64,000 nucleotides of DNA, taken from NCBI GenBank assembly GCA_947095535.1, contig OX352772.1, positions 230,065,196-230,129,195 on the forward strand, read 5' to 3'. Shown here in pieces: positions 42,430 to 51,363 of this stretch (its first letter is position 1; each line of letters begins with the position of its first letter). Both the position numbers and the translations under genes were made by a program. Source of the DNA: Poecilobothrus nobilitatus. Its lineage: Eukaryota; Arthropoda; Insecta; Diptera; Dolichopodidae. Below the pieces are notes generated by a model. It was not told the DNA's origin, made no database searches, and was given only the letters and a program-made list of their open reading frames with translations.

Positions 42430-42931
42430 AATTGATTTTTTTTGAGAAATTTTGCTTAAATCATCGATTTTATTAAGTAAACATTTTCTAAAGAACAACA
42501 TCCAATATGATTGAATGTACACCGTTTTAAAATTTTTTGTTTTGCTGTTTCATTAATATCTTAAGACTTGTTGAAACTTGTTCATTTAAATCGATTATAT
42601 TATATTTCTCATTTAAAAAAATATTAGATATCCATTGTTTTTTTTCTTCTCCTTTAACATAAATCTTAGTATTTTTTTTTATAAAAATTTTTAGAAAATT
42701 GATGACAACACAAAAATGTGTTGATCCATCACTCCATTTAAATCCATGATGATTTTTAGTTAACCAATAATTCGTGTATTTTGCTTTTGATGTTAAATAA
42801 TGATAGCTGTATGGTGGCTTAATTATAAAATGTTGTATTTCATTATTAGATGTAAAAATTGTGATTTCTTTCAAAATAAATTTGTTGTTATTATCCTGAA
42901 AACCTTGAATATCTATGATAACATAATCCAT
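42430..42931 (-). pseudogene. Conserved Polinton protein with IDxQGF start, copy B
   Basis: MDYVIIDIQGFQDNNNKFIL, KEITIFTSNNEIQHFIIKPP, WLTKNHHGFKWSDG, FLKIFIKKNTKIYVKGEEKK, then at 42,527 a frameshift. The C-terminal Cys/His part RCTFNHIGCCSLENVYLIK continues in the next frame to about 42,450. It starts 4 bp after the capsid gene stop, on the same strand. Homologues are in A (16,341) and C (54,228). Nuclease-like fold is a guess from the spaced acidic residues. Confidence 0.75.
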
Positions 42932-42934
42932 TTT

Positions 42935-44137
42935 TCATACAATTTTATTGACCTCTCCGGTTAAAGGTGTAAATTCAACTAATCTATCATGCAGTATAAG
43001 ACAATATGCTGTTGTATTGTTGGGAATTTTTTCTGAAGTTTTCAATTCGATTCTCACATCAACTGGACCCATTTTTAAATTTTCATTTTGATAACGAGTA
43101 TCAATTACTAATATCATAGCATTTTCTTTAAAATCTTCCCATGTTATTAATGGTTCCGATATATCATGATTATAATAATTTTTACGAAAACTTGTGTATG
43201 CCTCATAAGCAATTCCATAGCGATTTCTATCAAAAGATAAATTCATGTCTTCATATGGATAACATTTTGAATTTAGATAAACTTTTAAATCAGTCACATT
43301 ACAATGATCAAATTTTGAGGTATCCTTATCAAGTTAATTTAATTTGTTTGTTTGTGGAGCAAATATAATAAATCGAGGTTTTTCAAGTTGTGTAGTTGTT
43401 TTAACATTCCAAATATGATGATTAGTATTATTGGGTAAAGTAGGATATTCATATAGGTCCCAATTTCTGAAAGCTATTATTATTTACGCTCCATTATTAA
43501 TATTTTTGTATAAATTCAATTTTAATGTATGAGACAAAGTAATATGTTGCACTCTCCATTGTACTTTATTCAATTGAATTTTTGGTTTTTCATTAGCATC
43601 AGAACAAAGTAAAGAATTATCATCCGATCGTGAACGTAGCAAAATTAACTTATGTTTTGCATTCGGTATAATATTTTTATAATCCTCAGCAAAACCTAAA
43701 AGTCTTCTTAATGGAATACAAAAGTTGAAAAATAAAGATTTCGGTTCCAATGTTTTAAATGTCTGCCAATTTGCATTAGCGAGACCTTTACCTTCATTTT
43801 CATTCAATGATAGATAATTTTTTAAACATGTTGTGATACCAACACTTCGAATACTATCAATTTCTTTTCCATTTAGCTCATAACGTATTTCATCAAATAA
43901 AAATGCAATAGCATTATTAGTAAATTTTGTTTTTGTTGTTGGAGTTCCATCACTCTTTGTAATATTACCTTCAATATAAAGTAAACTGATAGATGGTAAA
44001 ATATTTAAATTTTGGTTTTGTATTTGTATACGAATAATATCGCTTTTGTTAAATACATTTAAAAATTATGAATAAGTATGCCAATGTGCATTTGTTATAC
44101 TTTCATCAATGATGGGGTTAAGAAATAAATTATCCAT
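42935..44137 (-). pseudogene. MCP: Major capsid protein (double jelly-roll-like), Polinton B
   Basis: ATG at 44,137 (MDNLFLNPIIDESITNAHWH), then IIRIQIQNQNLNILPSISLL, IRYELNGKEIDSIRSVGITT, FNFCIPLRRLLGFAEDYKNI, FRNWDLYEYPTLPNN, VTDLKVYLNSKCYPYEDMNL, KMGPVDVRIELKT and AYCLILHDRLVEF. About 400 codons, all in one frame, interrupted by three stops (near 44,068, 43,484 and 43,335). So only point mutations separate it from a complete gene. The capsid shell protein is predicted from family resemblance. The gene begins 1 bp after the 59-residue protein. Confidence 0.85.
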
Positions 44138-44138
44138 T

Positions 44139-44318
44139 TTAATATCTTTTTAATTTTAAACCAATAGATTTCAAAAATTGTTGATTTTCTATTGTTAAAG
44201 GTTGTATGTTTTTTTTTAAAAGCTGAGATCCTTTCTCTCTTAATGTTGATGTATAATTAAACTGATGTTTATTATTTATGGAATATTTATGATGGTTGTT
44301 ATTATCATATAATATCAT
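44139..44318 (-). CDS. Conserved 59-residue basic protein, copy B
   Basis: Intact. Its ATG overlaps the TGA of the penton-like gene (ATGA), and its stop lies 1 bp before the capsid start, so the three genes are packed tightly. Reads MILYDNNNHHKYSINNKHQF, then REKGSQLLKKNIQPL and QQFLKSIGLKLKRY. Same length and position as 14,855-15,034. Function unknown; basic charge fits DNA or capsid binding. Confidence 0.7.
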   Translation of the reverse strand: MILYDNNNHHKYSINNKHQFNYTSTLREKGSQLLKKNIQPLTIENQQFLKSIGLKLKRY

Positions 44319-45031
44319 TTTTGATGTTGTTGCTGTTGTTGTTGTTGTTGCTGTTTCAAGTGCAATCGTACAGTAACAGTTTCACCTCTAAAATTAATTA
44401 AATTTCCGTTCTGATCTACTAATTTTACAATTGAACTTGAACTTATTCGATTGATGGCTACTGGTAAATAAATAAGATTTCGTGGAACTTCAATTATTTT
44501 ATAGCGTGGTCCAACACCAATTGAAAATTCATAAAATATATGAGCTTCTTGATCATTAATATATGTTCCTTGTATAATGTTACATTCAACTATTACAATA
44601 TTTATTTTATTTATGTCAACAGGAAGATCTGATAAATGCCAATTATTTGATTTTAATTTTTTCTGACTAAATCCTAATAATTTTCCAATACTATTTTCTT
44701 GCCTAAAATCAATATCCATTTCTGAAAATATTTCACATCTCAATGTATTATTATTAGCTCTTATTTGAAGCCTTTTCTTCTCTGTATTAGAGATTCCCAA
44801 CTCTTTTTTAATAAATTCCTCAATGTCTTCGATTTCATAAGAACCAATAGGAATTTTAATTTTTTTATTATCAATGATAAAGTTATTGTTGTCTTCATCG
44901 ATATTGGGTATTGAATTATATGTTTGAAAATCAACAAGAGCACAAATATAATCACTTTTTAAATCTATAGGTGGAAAATATTCTGCTGTTAGAATTGATC
45001 TATTTCCATTTAAAGTCAATGTTAATGACAT
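44315..45031 (-). CDS. Penton-like / minor capsid protein, Polinton B
   Basis: Intact 238 residues: MSLTLTLNGNRSILTAEYFP, VDFQTYNSIPNIDEDNNNF, ISNTEKKRLQIRANNNTLRC, VDINKINIVIVECNIIQG, YKIIEVPRNLIYLPVAINRI and a C-terminal run of ten Gln coded by a CAA/CAG repeat. Pattern and size suit the single-jelly-roll vertex protein that Polintons encode next to the capsid gene. That assignment is from position and length. The Gln run is absent in A. A TATATAAAA sits only 3 bp before the ATG, so either translation starts inside or the promoter is elsewhere. Confidence 0.7.
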   Translation of the reverse strand: MSLTLTLNGNRSILTAEYFPPIDLKSDYICALVDFQTYNSIPNIDEDNNNFIIDNKKIKIPIGSYEIEDIEEFIKKELGISNTEKKRLQIRANNNTLRCEIFSEMDIDFRQENSIGKLLGFSQKKLKSNNWHLSDLPVDINKINIVIVECNIIQGTYINDQEAHIFYEFSIGVGPRYKIIEVPRNLIYLPVAINRISSSSIVKLVDQNGNLINFRGETVTVRLHLKQQQQQQQQQHQK

Positions 45032-45085
45032 GGTTTTTATATATTAAATGAAACATTTTGTTTGCATACTTATCTTTTTATTTAT

Positions 45086-45478
45086 TTATTTATTTATTAC
45101 AAAGTGATTAGTATTATATAAAAAAGCTAAACATAAGTGTCCACAATTGTATGTATTAAATTTTTGATATATATTATAATTATATATAAGCTTATCACCT
45201 AAATATTTTACAACTTCAATTGGTGGTTGTAAAATTCCAAAACTATCAAAATATTCAATTTTATTTAAATTCTTATAATATGCTACCCAATGAGATCCCG
45301 GTCCACTTGAGTTATCTAAATTTATAATTCCGCATTCACACTTCCAAGGTTTAATTTTAGGAAGATTATCTCTCATTCATAAAAACTCCACGAAAATAAT
45401 GCAAATACTTTTGTCCAAAATTATTTATATCAATATCAGTTAGAGCCCGTTTGGGTAGCATATTTAAATCATACATTT
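45086..45478 (-). pseudogene. PRO: Adenain-type maturation protease, Polinton B
   Basis: Reads LPKRALTDIDINNFGQKYLH, RGVFM, a frameshift at about 45,376, then RDNLPKIKPWKCECGIINLD, GPGSHWVAYYKNLNKIEYFD with catalytic His and the following acidic pair, and NTYNCGHLCLAFLYN with catalytic Cys. This is a C5-type protease, needed to process capsid proteins. All catalytic residues are present. The gene is broken only by the small frameshift and ends with a normal stop at 45,086. Confidence 0.88.
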
Positions 45479-46289
45479 TTTGATTTTAAATATAGTCCTA
45501 ATCCTTGTTTATATGGTTTTAAATGCAAACCATTTCCCCTTAAAGCAATAGATTCCATTAATTTATTATGACGTTCACTTTCTTTTAATAGTATTTTAGC
45601 ATTTTTAGCTTCATTAACAGCTTTACTTATGCCAGCAGCACCACCTGCAAGTGCTCCAACAGCTGAAAGCCCTGCAAATATTGGAATCAATGGTATAATT
45701 CCACCAGTTTTAGGTACGGAAATAACGCGAGGTATTTCTATTAATTTTCGATTTCGGCTTGATTAAAGCAATCTTGAATGCATCATTTTTTCTTTCAAAC
45801 TTGTGTCCTTTAATCGCTGTTCTAGCCTCTTGAATAATATTTTTTAAAGATTTCTTTTGTTTTGTTTTCTTTATGCACCCCATTCCAAGTTTAACTTTTG
45901 TTTTCATGGCGTTTGTAACAAGAAATGCGTTCACCTTTTCATTAAATTTTGAATCAGTTGCTTTAGCTCTTTTCCAAGCTTTCTCAGCAAGAATTGTATC
46001 TGCAGTATGGCGGTCAACAATATCTTTACTTTGAGAATATGCTATATCATGTTCCCGACAAGCTTCATTCAATTCATTCACACCTTTATCACCACGAGCT
46101 AATCTTTTTTCTAATTTTGTTCCAGGCCCACAATAATTATACCCTGGCTTCAAATGGTAATTTATTTATTGCTTCAAATGGTAATTTATGTGCTTCAAAT
46201 GGTAATTTATTTATTAAAGTGTTTATAATACCACCTCCTCTTTTAACAGATTTTTTATTACTGTTTTTATTCTTAATACATTTCATCAT
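45469..46289 (-). pseudogene. PLA2-domain minor capsid protein, Polinton B
   Basis: ATG at 46,289. A basic N-terminus leads to three near-repeats of INKLPFEA (46,141-46,216), then a frameshift, then GYNYCGPGTKLEKRLARGDK and NEACREHDIAYSQ, the calcium loop and catalytic His-Asp helix of parvovirus-type PLA2. A Lys-rich region follows, another frameshift near 45,712, and finally IPIFAGLSAVGALAGGAAGI, a Gly/Ala-rich hydrophobic segment, ending at 45,469. In viruses such PLA2 domains help escape from endosomes. The catalytic residues are intact here, unlike in Polinton A. Confidence 0.85.
46141..46216. repeat. Three in-frame repeats coding (INK)LPFEA
   Basis: GCTTCAAATGGTAATTTAT occurs three times with spacers of different length. 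The third repeat brings the frameshift that breaks the PLA2 gene. Confidence 0.8.
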
Positions 46290-46439
46290 TTTAAACCTTT
46301 TTAAATGAAAGATAAATTACTATTGATTAATTATATAAATATAACATCTTATTATATTTTAAAATAGTTTCCAAAATGAGGTTTATCAAAATACATGATG
46401 AAATAAAAATAAAAATTTTGATAAAAAATGTAATCAAAA

Positions 46440-47060
46440 TTAAAAAAGAAAAGGCATGGAGAAATTTTACCTACAAGTATTCGAGGATTAATCGTGGGTC
46501 CATCTAATTTTGGTAAAACTAATGTTATGTTGAGTTTATTGCTGGACCCTAACGGTCTTAGATTTCAAAATATATATATATATTCCAAATCATTACAACA
46601 ACCGAAATATGATTATTTGAGAAAAGTATTAAAACCTATTAAAGGTATGACATACAATGAGTTTTCAAATAATTCTGATGTTATCAAACCTTCTGAATCA
46701 CAACCAAATTTCTTCATATTTGATGATATTGCTTGTGATAAACAAGATAATGTGAGAGAATATTTTTGCATGGGACGACATAAAGATGTGGATAGTTTTT
46801 ATTTATGTCAAACTTATACTCGAATTCCTAAACATTTAATAAGGGATAATGCTAATTTTATAATTGTATTCAAACAAGATGATTTAAATTTAAGACATAT
46901 TTATAATGATCATATTAATGCTGATATGTCATTTAATCAATTCAAAGATTTATATTCATACTGTTGGGAAAATGAATACAGATTTTTGGTTATTGATAAA
47001 GATAATCATATAGATAAGGGACGATATAACAAAAATTTTGAAAAACTTCTTAAACTATAA
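46440..47060 (+). pseudogene. ATP: Polinton B packaging ATPase (HerA/FtsK-like)
   Basis: The open frame reads HGEILPTSIRGLIVGPSNFG with Walker A GPSNFGKT (about 46,495-46,520), then LLLDPNGLRFQNIYIYSKSL, FFIFDDIACDKQD as Walker B (about 46,707-46,745), CMGRHKDVDSFYLCQTYTRI and FKQDDLNLRHIYNDH, to a stop at 47,060. The catalytic part is complete. Upstream of 46,440 the frame is closed by TAA and no Met is in frame, so the N-terminal 30-40 residues are lost by a frameshift. It would pump DNA into capsids. Divergent from the capsid cluster. Confidence 0.85.
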
Positions 47061-47099
47061 ATGACCATGTGGTTACTTCAAAAGAATTTAATATATGAT

Positions 47100-47165
47100 A
47101 AATCATCAACAAGAATAGTAACACCAATAACAACTACATCAACAACAACAACAACAACAATAGGG
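47100..47165. repeat. (ACA)n-rich simple repeat
   Basis: AACAACTACATCAACAACAAC and similar triplets in the spacer between ATPase and the next gene. Confidence 0.8.
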
Positions 47166-47189
47166 AGATCAGTAATACATTAATATTTT

Positions 47190-47200
47190 TATATATAAAA
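47190..47200 (+). promoter_or_regulatory. TATA-like sequence before the 317-residue gene
   Basis: TATATATAAAA lies 14 bp before the ATG at 47,215. This is too close for a standard promoter of this start, so it either drives a shorter product or is chance in AT-rich DNA. Confidence 0.3.
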
Positions 47201-47214
47201 CCTATTTAATAGCT

Positions 47215-48168
47215 ATGAATGAGATTGTTCTAAAAGATTTGATTAAAGTTAGAAAGAATTTAAGAAGAAAATTCAAAGAAATAAAAACTGGTCGAAAAGA
47301 AGAAGAAGAAACTTTGAACAAGATATTTAAACCTCTTGTGGAACCTATTAAGCAATTAACTAATGTTGTGAAATATGAAGCGCCCATCAATTTTATAAAC
47401 CCAGTATTCAAAAAAGAAAAACAAGAATCTAATAAACAAATATCCAAACAAAATGACACAGCCCCAAGCCAAGAGCACTCAATTTTTGAAAGTTTTATAA
47501 CATCAACACCTCACAATACTGACAAATATGTTGATTTAGAAAATAATAATTTAAATGACACCTTAATTTCATCACCATTAAGTTCTTATAAATATAATAA
47601 ATCACAGCTTGATAGAAGTTATGGTCCTTATCTTGACAGTACTACGAGTACAAGAAAATTGGGGAATTTAAACTTCAGTATTGATGAAAGTAATAATGAT
47701 TTTATAATTGGTGATGAAGCATTTAGAGGAATCGAAGGTTTACATGACCTCATATTTAAACAGAAACCTGAGAATTATACTGAAAATGATTTGAAGCAGT
47801 ATAAAAAAATTTTGGAGAAAACTAATGCACATAGGATAAATTATGACTCATTAGATCGAATTAAAGGAAATAAAGGTTTTAAATATAAAAATATTATAAG
47901 AACTATATATGAAAATAATTATAACACAAGAAGTAAAAAAACAGGAAATGCTTATTCTGATGTCAAAAAGGATTTCACAATAAAACCTCAAATATCTACT
48001 ATGGTATATTCAAAACAACATATTCAATATACTTTTTGGGATGATCCAAATGAATTAGTCAATAGATTAAAAATTTTAATTGCATCACAAATAGCTGGCA
48101 ATAATAATCATCATAATGAAATCAATTTTATTATTGAAAAACTCAGAGAAGTTAATATAATTGAATAA
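47215..48168 (+). CDS. Conserved 317-residue Polinton protein with WDDPNELV motif
   Basis: The longest intact gene of Polinton B. Charged helical N-terminus (MNEIVLKDLIKVRKNLRRKF, KPLVEPIKQLTNVVKY), a Ser/Thr/Asn-rich middle, a conserved block near residues 165-230 (GDEAFRGIEGLHDLIFKQKP, YKKILEKTNAHRINYDS) and a C-terminal block FWDDPNELVNRLKILIASQI with IIEKLREVNIIE. The same C-terminal block is in Polinton A. I know this arrangement from many insect Polinton-like sequences, always uncharacterised. It follows the ATPase and precedes the fiber-like gene. No enzymatic motif, so a structural or packaging partner is possible. Confidence 0.8.
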   Translation: MNEIVLKDLIKVRKNLRRKFKEIKTGRKEEEETLNKIFKPLVEPIKQLTNVVKYEAPINFINPVFKKEKQESNKQISKQNDTAPSQEHSIFESFITSTPHNTDKYVDLENNNLNDTLISSPLSSYKYNKSQLDRSYGPYLDSTTSTRKLGNLNFSIDESNNDFIIGDEAFRGIEGLHDLIFKQKPENYTENDLKQYKKILEKTNAHRINYDSLDRIKGNKGFKYKNIIRTIYENNYNTRSKKTGNAYSDVKKDFTIKPQISTMVYSKQHIQYTFWDDPNELVNRLKILIASQIAGNNNHHNEINFIIEKLREVNIIE

Positions 48169-48195
48169 CATTCTAAGGAATTCAACATTAATAAA

Positions 48196-48711
48196 ATGAC
48201 TATTGATAAGTTTGGGCATAGTGGCAGCTCCTCTTCTAAAAATTTCATTCATCGTTTTCCTAATACTATTTTAATATTAACAACAGATGGAAATTTTGAT
48301 GTTCAAAATAAAATTTTAACAAATGTTAAAAATCCAGAGCGGTCACAGGATGCTACAACAAAAATATATGTAGATGAACAGATAGGATTATATATGGAGA
48401 GACAAGAAAATATATTACATAAATAAGTATCTTCATACATAAATAAGTCATCTTCAGATTTAAAGAATAAATTGTTTGTATTAACAAATGATGTTAAGGA
48501 TTTTAACAAATACATTCAAGATGAAATCGCTAGGGTTGATAGCAAATTTTCTAAATTAATTGAAAAAATGGAGAAAGAATTTAAATATAATGTTAATTAT
48601 CAATTAAAAGAACCTTTAAAATTCATTGAAAAACGATTAAATAATGTTGAAGCTTCAGCCAAAGCTCTCTCACAAGAACTATTTGCAAAAAAATATAATA
48701 AAGTCAGATAA
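48196..48711 (+). pseudogene. Fiber-like coiled-coil protein, Polinton B
   Basis: MTIDKFGHSGSSSSKNFIHR, then LTTDGNFDVQNKILTNVKNP and SQDATTKIYVDEQI. The 'LTNV-x-x-P-x-x-x-x-DA-x-T-K-x-YVD' pattern is one seen at the start of phage and viral fiber stalks. A stop at codon 77 (48,424-48,426) interrupts the frame, which then continues in register with FNKYIQDEIARVDSKFSKLI, LKFIEKRLNNVEASAKALSQ to 48,711. Total about 171 codons. Function as an attachment or stalk protein is inferred. Confidence 0.7.
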
Positions 48712-48737
48712 TATACATTTACAAAATTAAATCAGTA

Positions 48738-49013
48738 TAAAGTATTGAAAAAGGTTATACACCTAATTGGACAACGGAAATATTCAAGATAAGAAAAGTG
48801 CAGATTACAAATCCTGTAACATATTTACTGGAAGATTATCAGGGTCAACCTATTGAAGGAGGGTTTTATGAATATGAATTACTAAAATCAAAATATAAAG
48901 ATATTTACTTAGTTGAAAAAATTCTTAAAATTAAAGATAATAAAGTTTTTGTAAAATGGTTAGGATTTCCATTAAGTCACAATTCATGGATAAATAAAAG
49001 AGATTTAATTTAA
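48738..49013 (+). pseudogene. INT: Integrase C-terminus with chromodomain, Polinton B
   Basis: YTPNWTTEIFKIRKVQITNP, then VTYLLEDYQGQPIEGGFYEY and YLVEKILKIKDNKVFVKWLG with PLSHNSWINKRDLI. The last part is a chromodomain: aromatic residues Y, W, W spaced as in a methyl-lysine cage. Many Polinton integrases end this way, and the domain may steer insertion to chromatin. The whole catalytic core is missing upstream, where the fiber-like gene ends 27 bp away. So this copy has the end that both Polinton A copies lack. Confidence 0.85.
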
Positions 49014-49057
49014 TTTGATGTTTTTTTATTTTGTATTTCTATAAAAAATTCACATAT

Positions 49058-49701
49058 TCAAGATATTTCCATATTATAGGTTTGTTTTATTTTACATAAA
49101 TCGATTAATGTGTTTTCATTAGATTCGTAATCAGTATCATATATGGTATAACTTTCCAATTCTCCGTTGCTTAGTATTCGATTAGTAGCAATCTTCATGT
49201 ACTCAAAACATTCAATTTTCAATGTACGTTTTTTAAATACTGCATTATATGTACATCGAATCTTCATTTCTTTATTATCATCATATTCCAATCGAAAGTG
49301 TCTATAAAAAATGTTTTCGCTTTCTATTATACCACCAATAACTTTTTCTTTTAATATTAAATCCTGTTTAAATGCTTCAACTGCTTCTGATGCAGTAACA
49401 TATTGATGAGTTGAATCAATTTGATCGTTAATATTTAGCTCTTTAGTTACTCCATCAGCTTTTGGAATGATTGTTGTTGTGTTGTAATCTCTGTTGTTGT
49501 TGTTGTTGTTAGTGATCCATATGTCAAAGTATGCTTAAGTAATTTCACTGACAAATTAACAATAATACTTTCATTGGTTGGAAGTAATATACTGAAATTT
49601 GTGCTTCCATAAGCTGATTCATCTAATTTTATACCAGGAATGGGAGTTGAATAGATGCCACTACATAATAAACTTAATGTTATAATTAACAATGACATCA
49701 T
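49058..49701 (-). pseudogene. Secreted-type Polinton protein, copy B
   Basis: MMSLLIITLSLLCSGIYSTP is a signal peptide with a likely cut after the short hydrophobic core. Then DESAYGSTNFSILLPTNESI, a Thr-rich stretch (TTTTTTEITT), a frameshift near 49,450, EAFKQDLILKEKVIGG, and the C-terminal frame 49,058-49,291 with CTYNAVFKKRTLKIECFEYM. Predicted secreted or membrane-lumen protein, unknown family. Compared with the three copies in Polinton A, the signal peptide here is in frame with the body. Confidence 0.65.
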
Positions 49702-49793
49702 TTCATAGTAATCATTTCATAGTAATCAAGTCATCATCATTTTATAGTAATAAATAGAGAGTGTACACTGCGAAAACTAAGTATCAAATGATT

Positions 49794-50567
49794 TTATGAT
49801 CGTTGTTCAATTTCTTTTATATACTGATTATGATTTTTTTTAAATTCTTCTCTAGTATGTGCAATTTTTATTTTCTCTATTAATTTGAAAAGAAACAAAA
49901 GGGTACTTATGTAATCATCTTTCTCCTTACCATAAGAAGAAAATTCTATATAATCAAAATTTTCTTTTTGTAGAAGTTCAAGCTGTGTTCGTAATTTTTT
50001 AATTAAATAACCACGTTGATTTTTCTCATCACTATAATAACTCTCTATAGAGGTAAGAAAGGTTATGGCACTTTCAAATCTTTCCCGCAATAAAGATCTA
50101 GTATCTTCTTCATTTGTATTGTGATCTACTGATAAAATACCAGCTAAAGAACTAATAGATGATCTTAGTGTGATATTCTTATCATTTTCAACATATAATA
50201 CATCTTTTATATATTTGTCAACCGTTTCCCAATCGTCTTCAGGTTCAGCAAAAGGACAATCAGATGAAAAATTATTAGGAATCTTCTTTGGATTATCAGA
50301 TCTAACTACACCACAAATACTTATATCTCCACCATAAACCTCTATTTTTAAATGCTGCCAATCAAAAGGCCCCATAATCAGATTATTTAGTGCAAATGGT
50401 GTACTATTTCCTATTTTGCATAAGGTAACGCGTTCTCCTTTTTCTGGATTAATATATATTTCTAGAAAATCATGGAATATCTTGTAATGCATCACTTTTA
50501 TATTTTTCCATTTATGTGAACAAATACAATATTTATAACCATGCTTAATAGTCTCAACCCAAAACAT
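49794..50567 (-). CDS. 257-residue Polinton protein, unknown
   Basis: Intact. MFWVETIKHGYKYCICSHKW, DFLEIYINPEKGERVTLCKI, FDWQHLKIEVYGGDISICGV, DCPFAEPEDDWETVDKYIKD, then a helical second half (TSIESYYSDEKNQRG, LRTQLELLQKENFDYIEFSS) and a charged end. It lies at the outer, integrase side of the element, the same place as the remnant in Polinton A. No family recognised. The two-part layout, a beta-rich half and a helical half, is only impression. Confidence 0.6.
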   Translation of the reverse strand: MFWVETIKHGYKYCICSHKWKNIKVMHYKIFHDFLEIYINPEKGERVTLCKIGNSTPFALNNLIMGPFDWQHLKIEVYGGDISICGVVRSDNPKKIPNNFSSDCPFAEPEDDWETVDKYIKDVLYVENDKNITLRSSISSLAGILSVDHNTNEEDTRSLLRERFESAITFLTSIESYYSDEKNQRGYLIKKLRTQLELLQKENFDYIEFSSYGKEKDDYISTLLFLFKLIEKIKIAHTREEFKKNHNQYIKEIEQRS

Positions 50568-50599
50568 TATATATCTATAAAAACAACAGTCACAACCTA

Positions 50600-51350
50600 A
50601 TGTCTTATTAATAATACCTACTTAATTCAATTGTATTATCTTTTATTAAAAAAATATTCATGAGATATTGACTCTAACTTATTTTAACATTCATTTAATC
50701 GCACATTAAATTGTTTTTGTACTTCATTTTATTAAAACCACAACATTTTTTCATTCAAAAAATTAAATTTTTTTTTTTTTTTTCTATATACGATATAATT
50801 TTTTATACTTGTAACCGCTTATAACTTATTATACTTGTAACCGCAACTTTTTCATTTAAAACTTAAATTTTCTTACCGCAAACACACATAAATTTTTTAA
50901 AACTTTACTCCTGTAAACTATAGGATAAGAATTAAATTTTTTATTTACTTTTTTATACTCTAATTTTTATGTCTTATTAATAATACCCAATTAATTCAAA
51001 TTTAATTCAATATTATTGAAGAAAAAAGTTTGTGGTTAATGTTTATTATTGATATTTGAAAACAGGTGTTGAGTCAGAGAAATTTTAATTTATATTATTG
51101 TAGAAAGAAGTTTGTGGTTAATGTTTTATTATCGAAATTTAAAATGAAATAAAAATCATTTCTGACAACTATACGCTTATTATTAAAATATAAATAAACA
51201 AATAATTTACAACTATAGGCCTATGAAACAAAAAAAAAAATGTTCAGTATCCTACAACTTTGTACTTGTTTTCAGCAACTTAATACGGACGCCTGCTCGG
51301 GCACCTGCTATCAATAACTTCGGCAAATACCCACATTGTACTGTGTTTTT
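50600..51350. other. Gap between Polinton B and PolB of Polinton C
   Basis: No genes. Direct repeats: TGTCTTATTAATAATACC at 50,601 and 50,970, and an 80-bp repeat with GAAGTTTGTGGTTAATGTTT near 51,020 and 51,105. Polinton B should end in this interval, but no terminal inverted repeat or target duplication is visible. Confidence 0.5.
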
Positions 51351-51363
51351 GATTCTATAAATT

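Larger units (their letters stand above)
40562..50600 (-). mobile_element. Polinton B: truncated relative of Polinton A, no terminal repeats found
   Basis: Gene order and proteins mirror Polinton A in reverse orientation: PolB C-terminus, small ORFs, IDxQGF protein, capsid, 59-residue protein, penton-like, protease, PLA2 protein, ATPase, WDDPNELV protein, fiber-like, integrase end, secreted-type protein and 257-residue ORF. It is broken off inside PolB at 40,562 and shows no inverted repeat or target duplication at either side. The integrase core is also missing. It seems to sit inside the PolB gene of Polinton C. Confidence 0.85.

Noticed and set aside
50600..51350. Terminal inverted repeat of Polinton B
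   Set aside because: Only short direct repeats are found, with no inverted partner at 40,562 and no target duplication.
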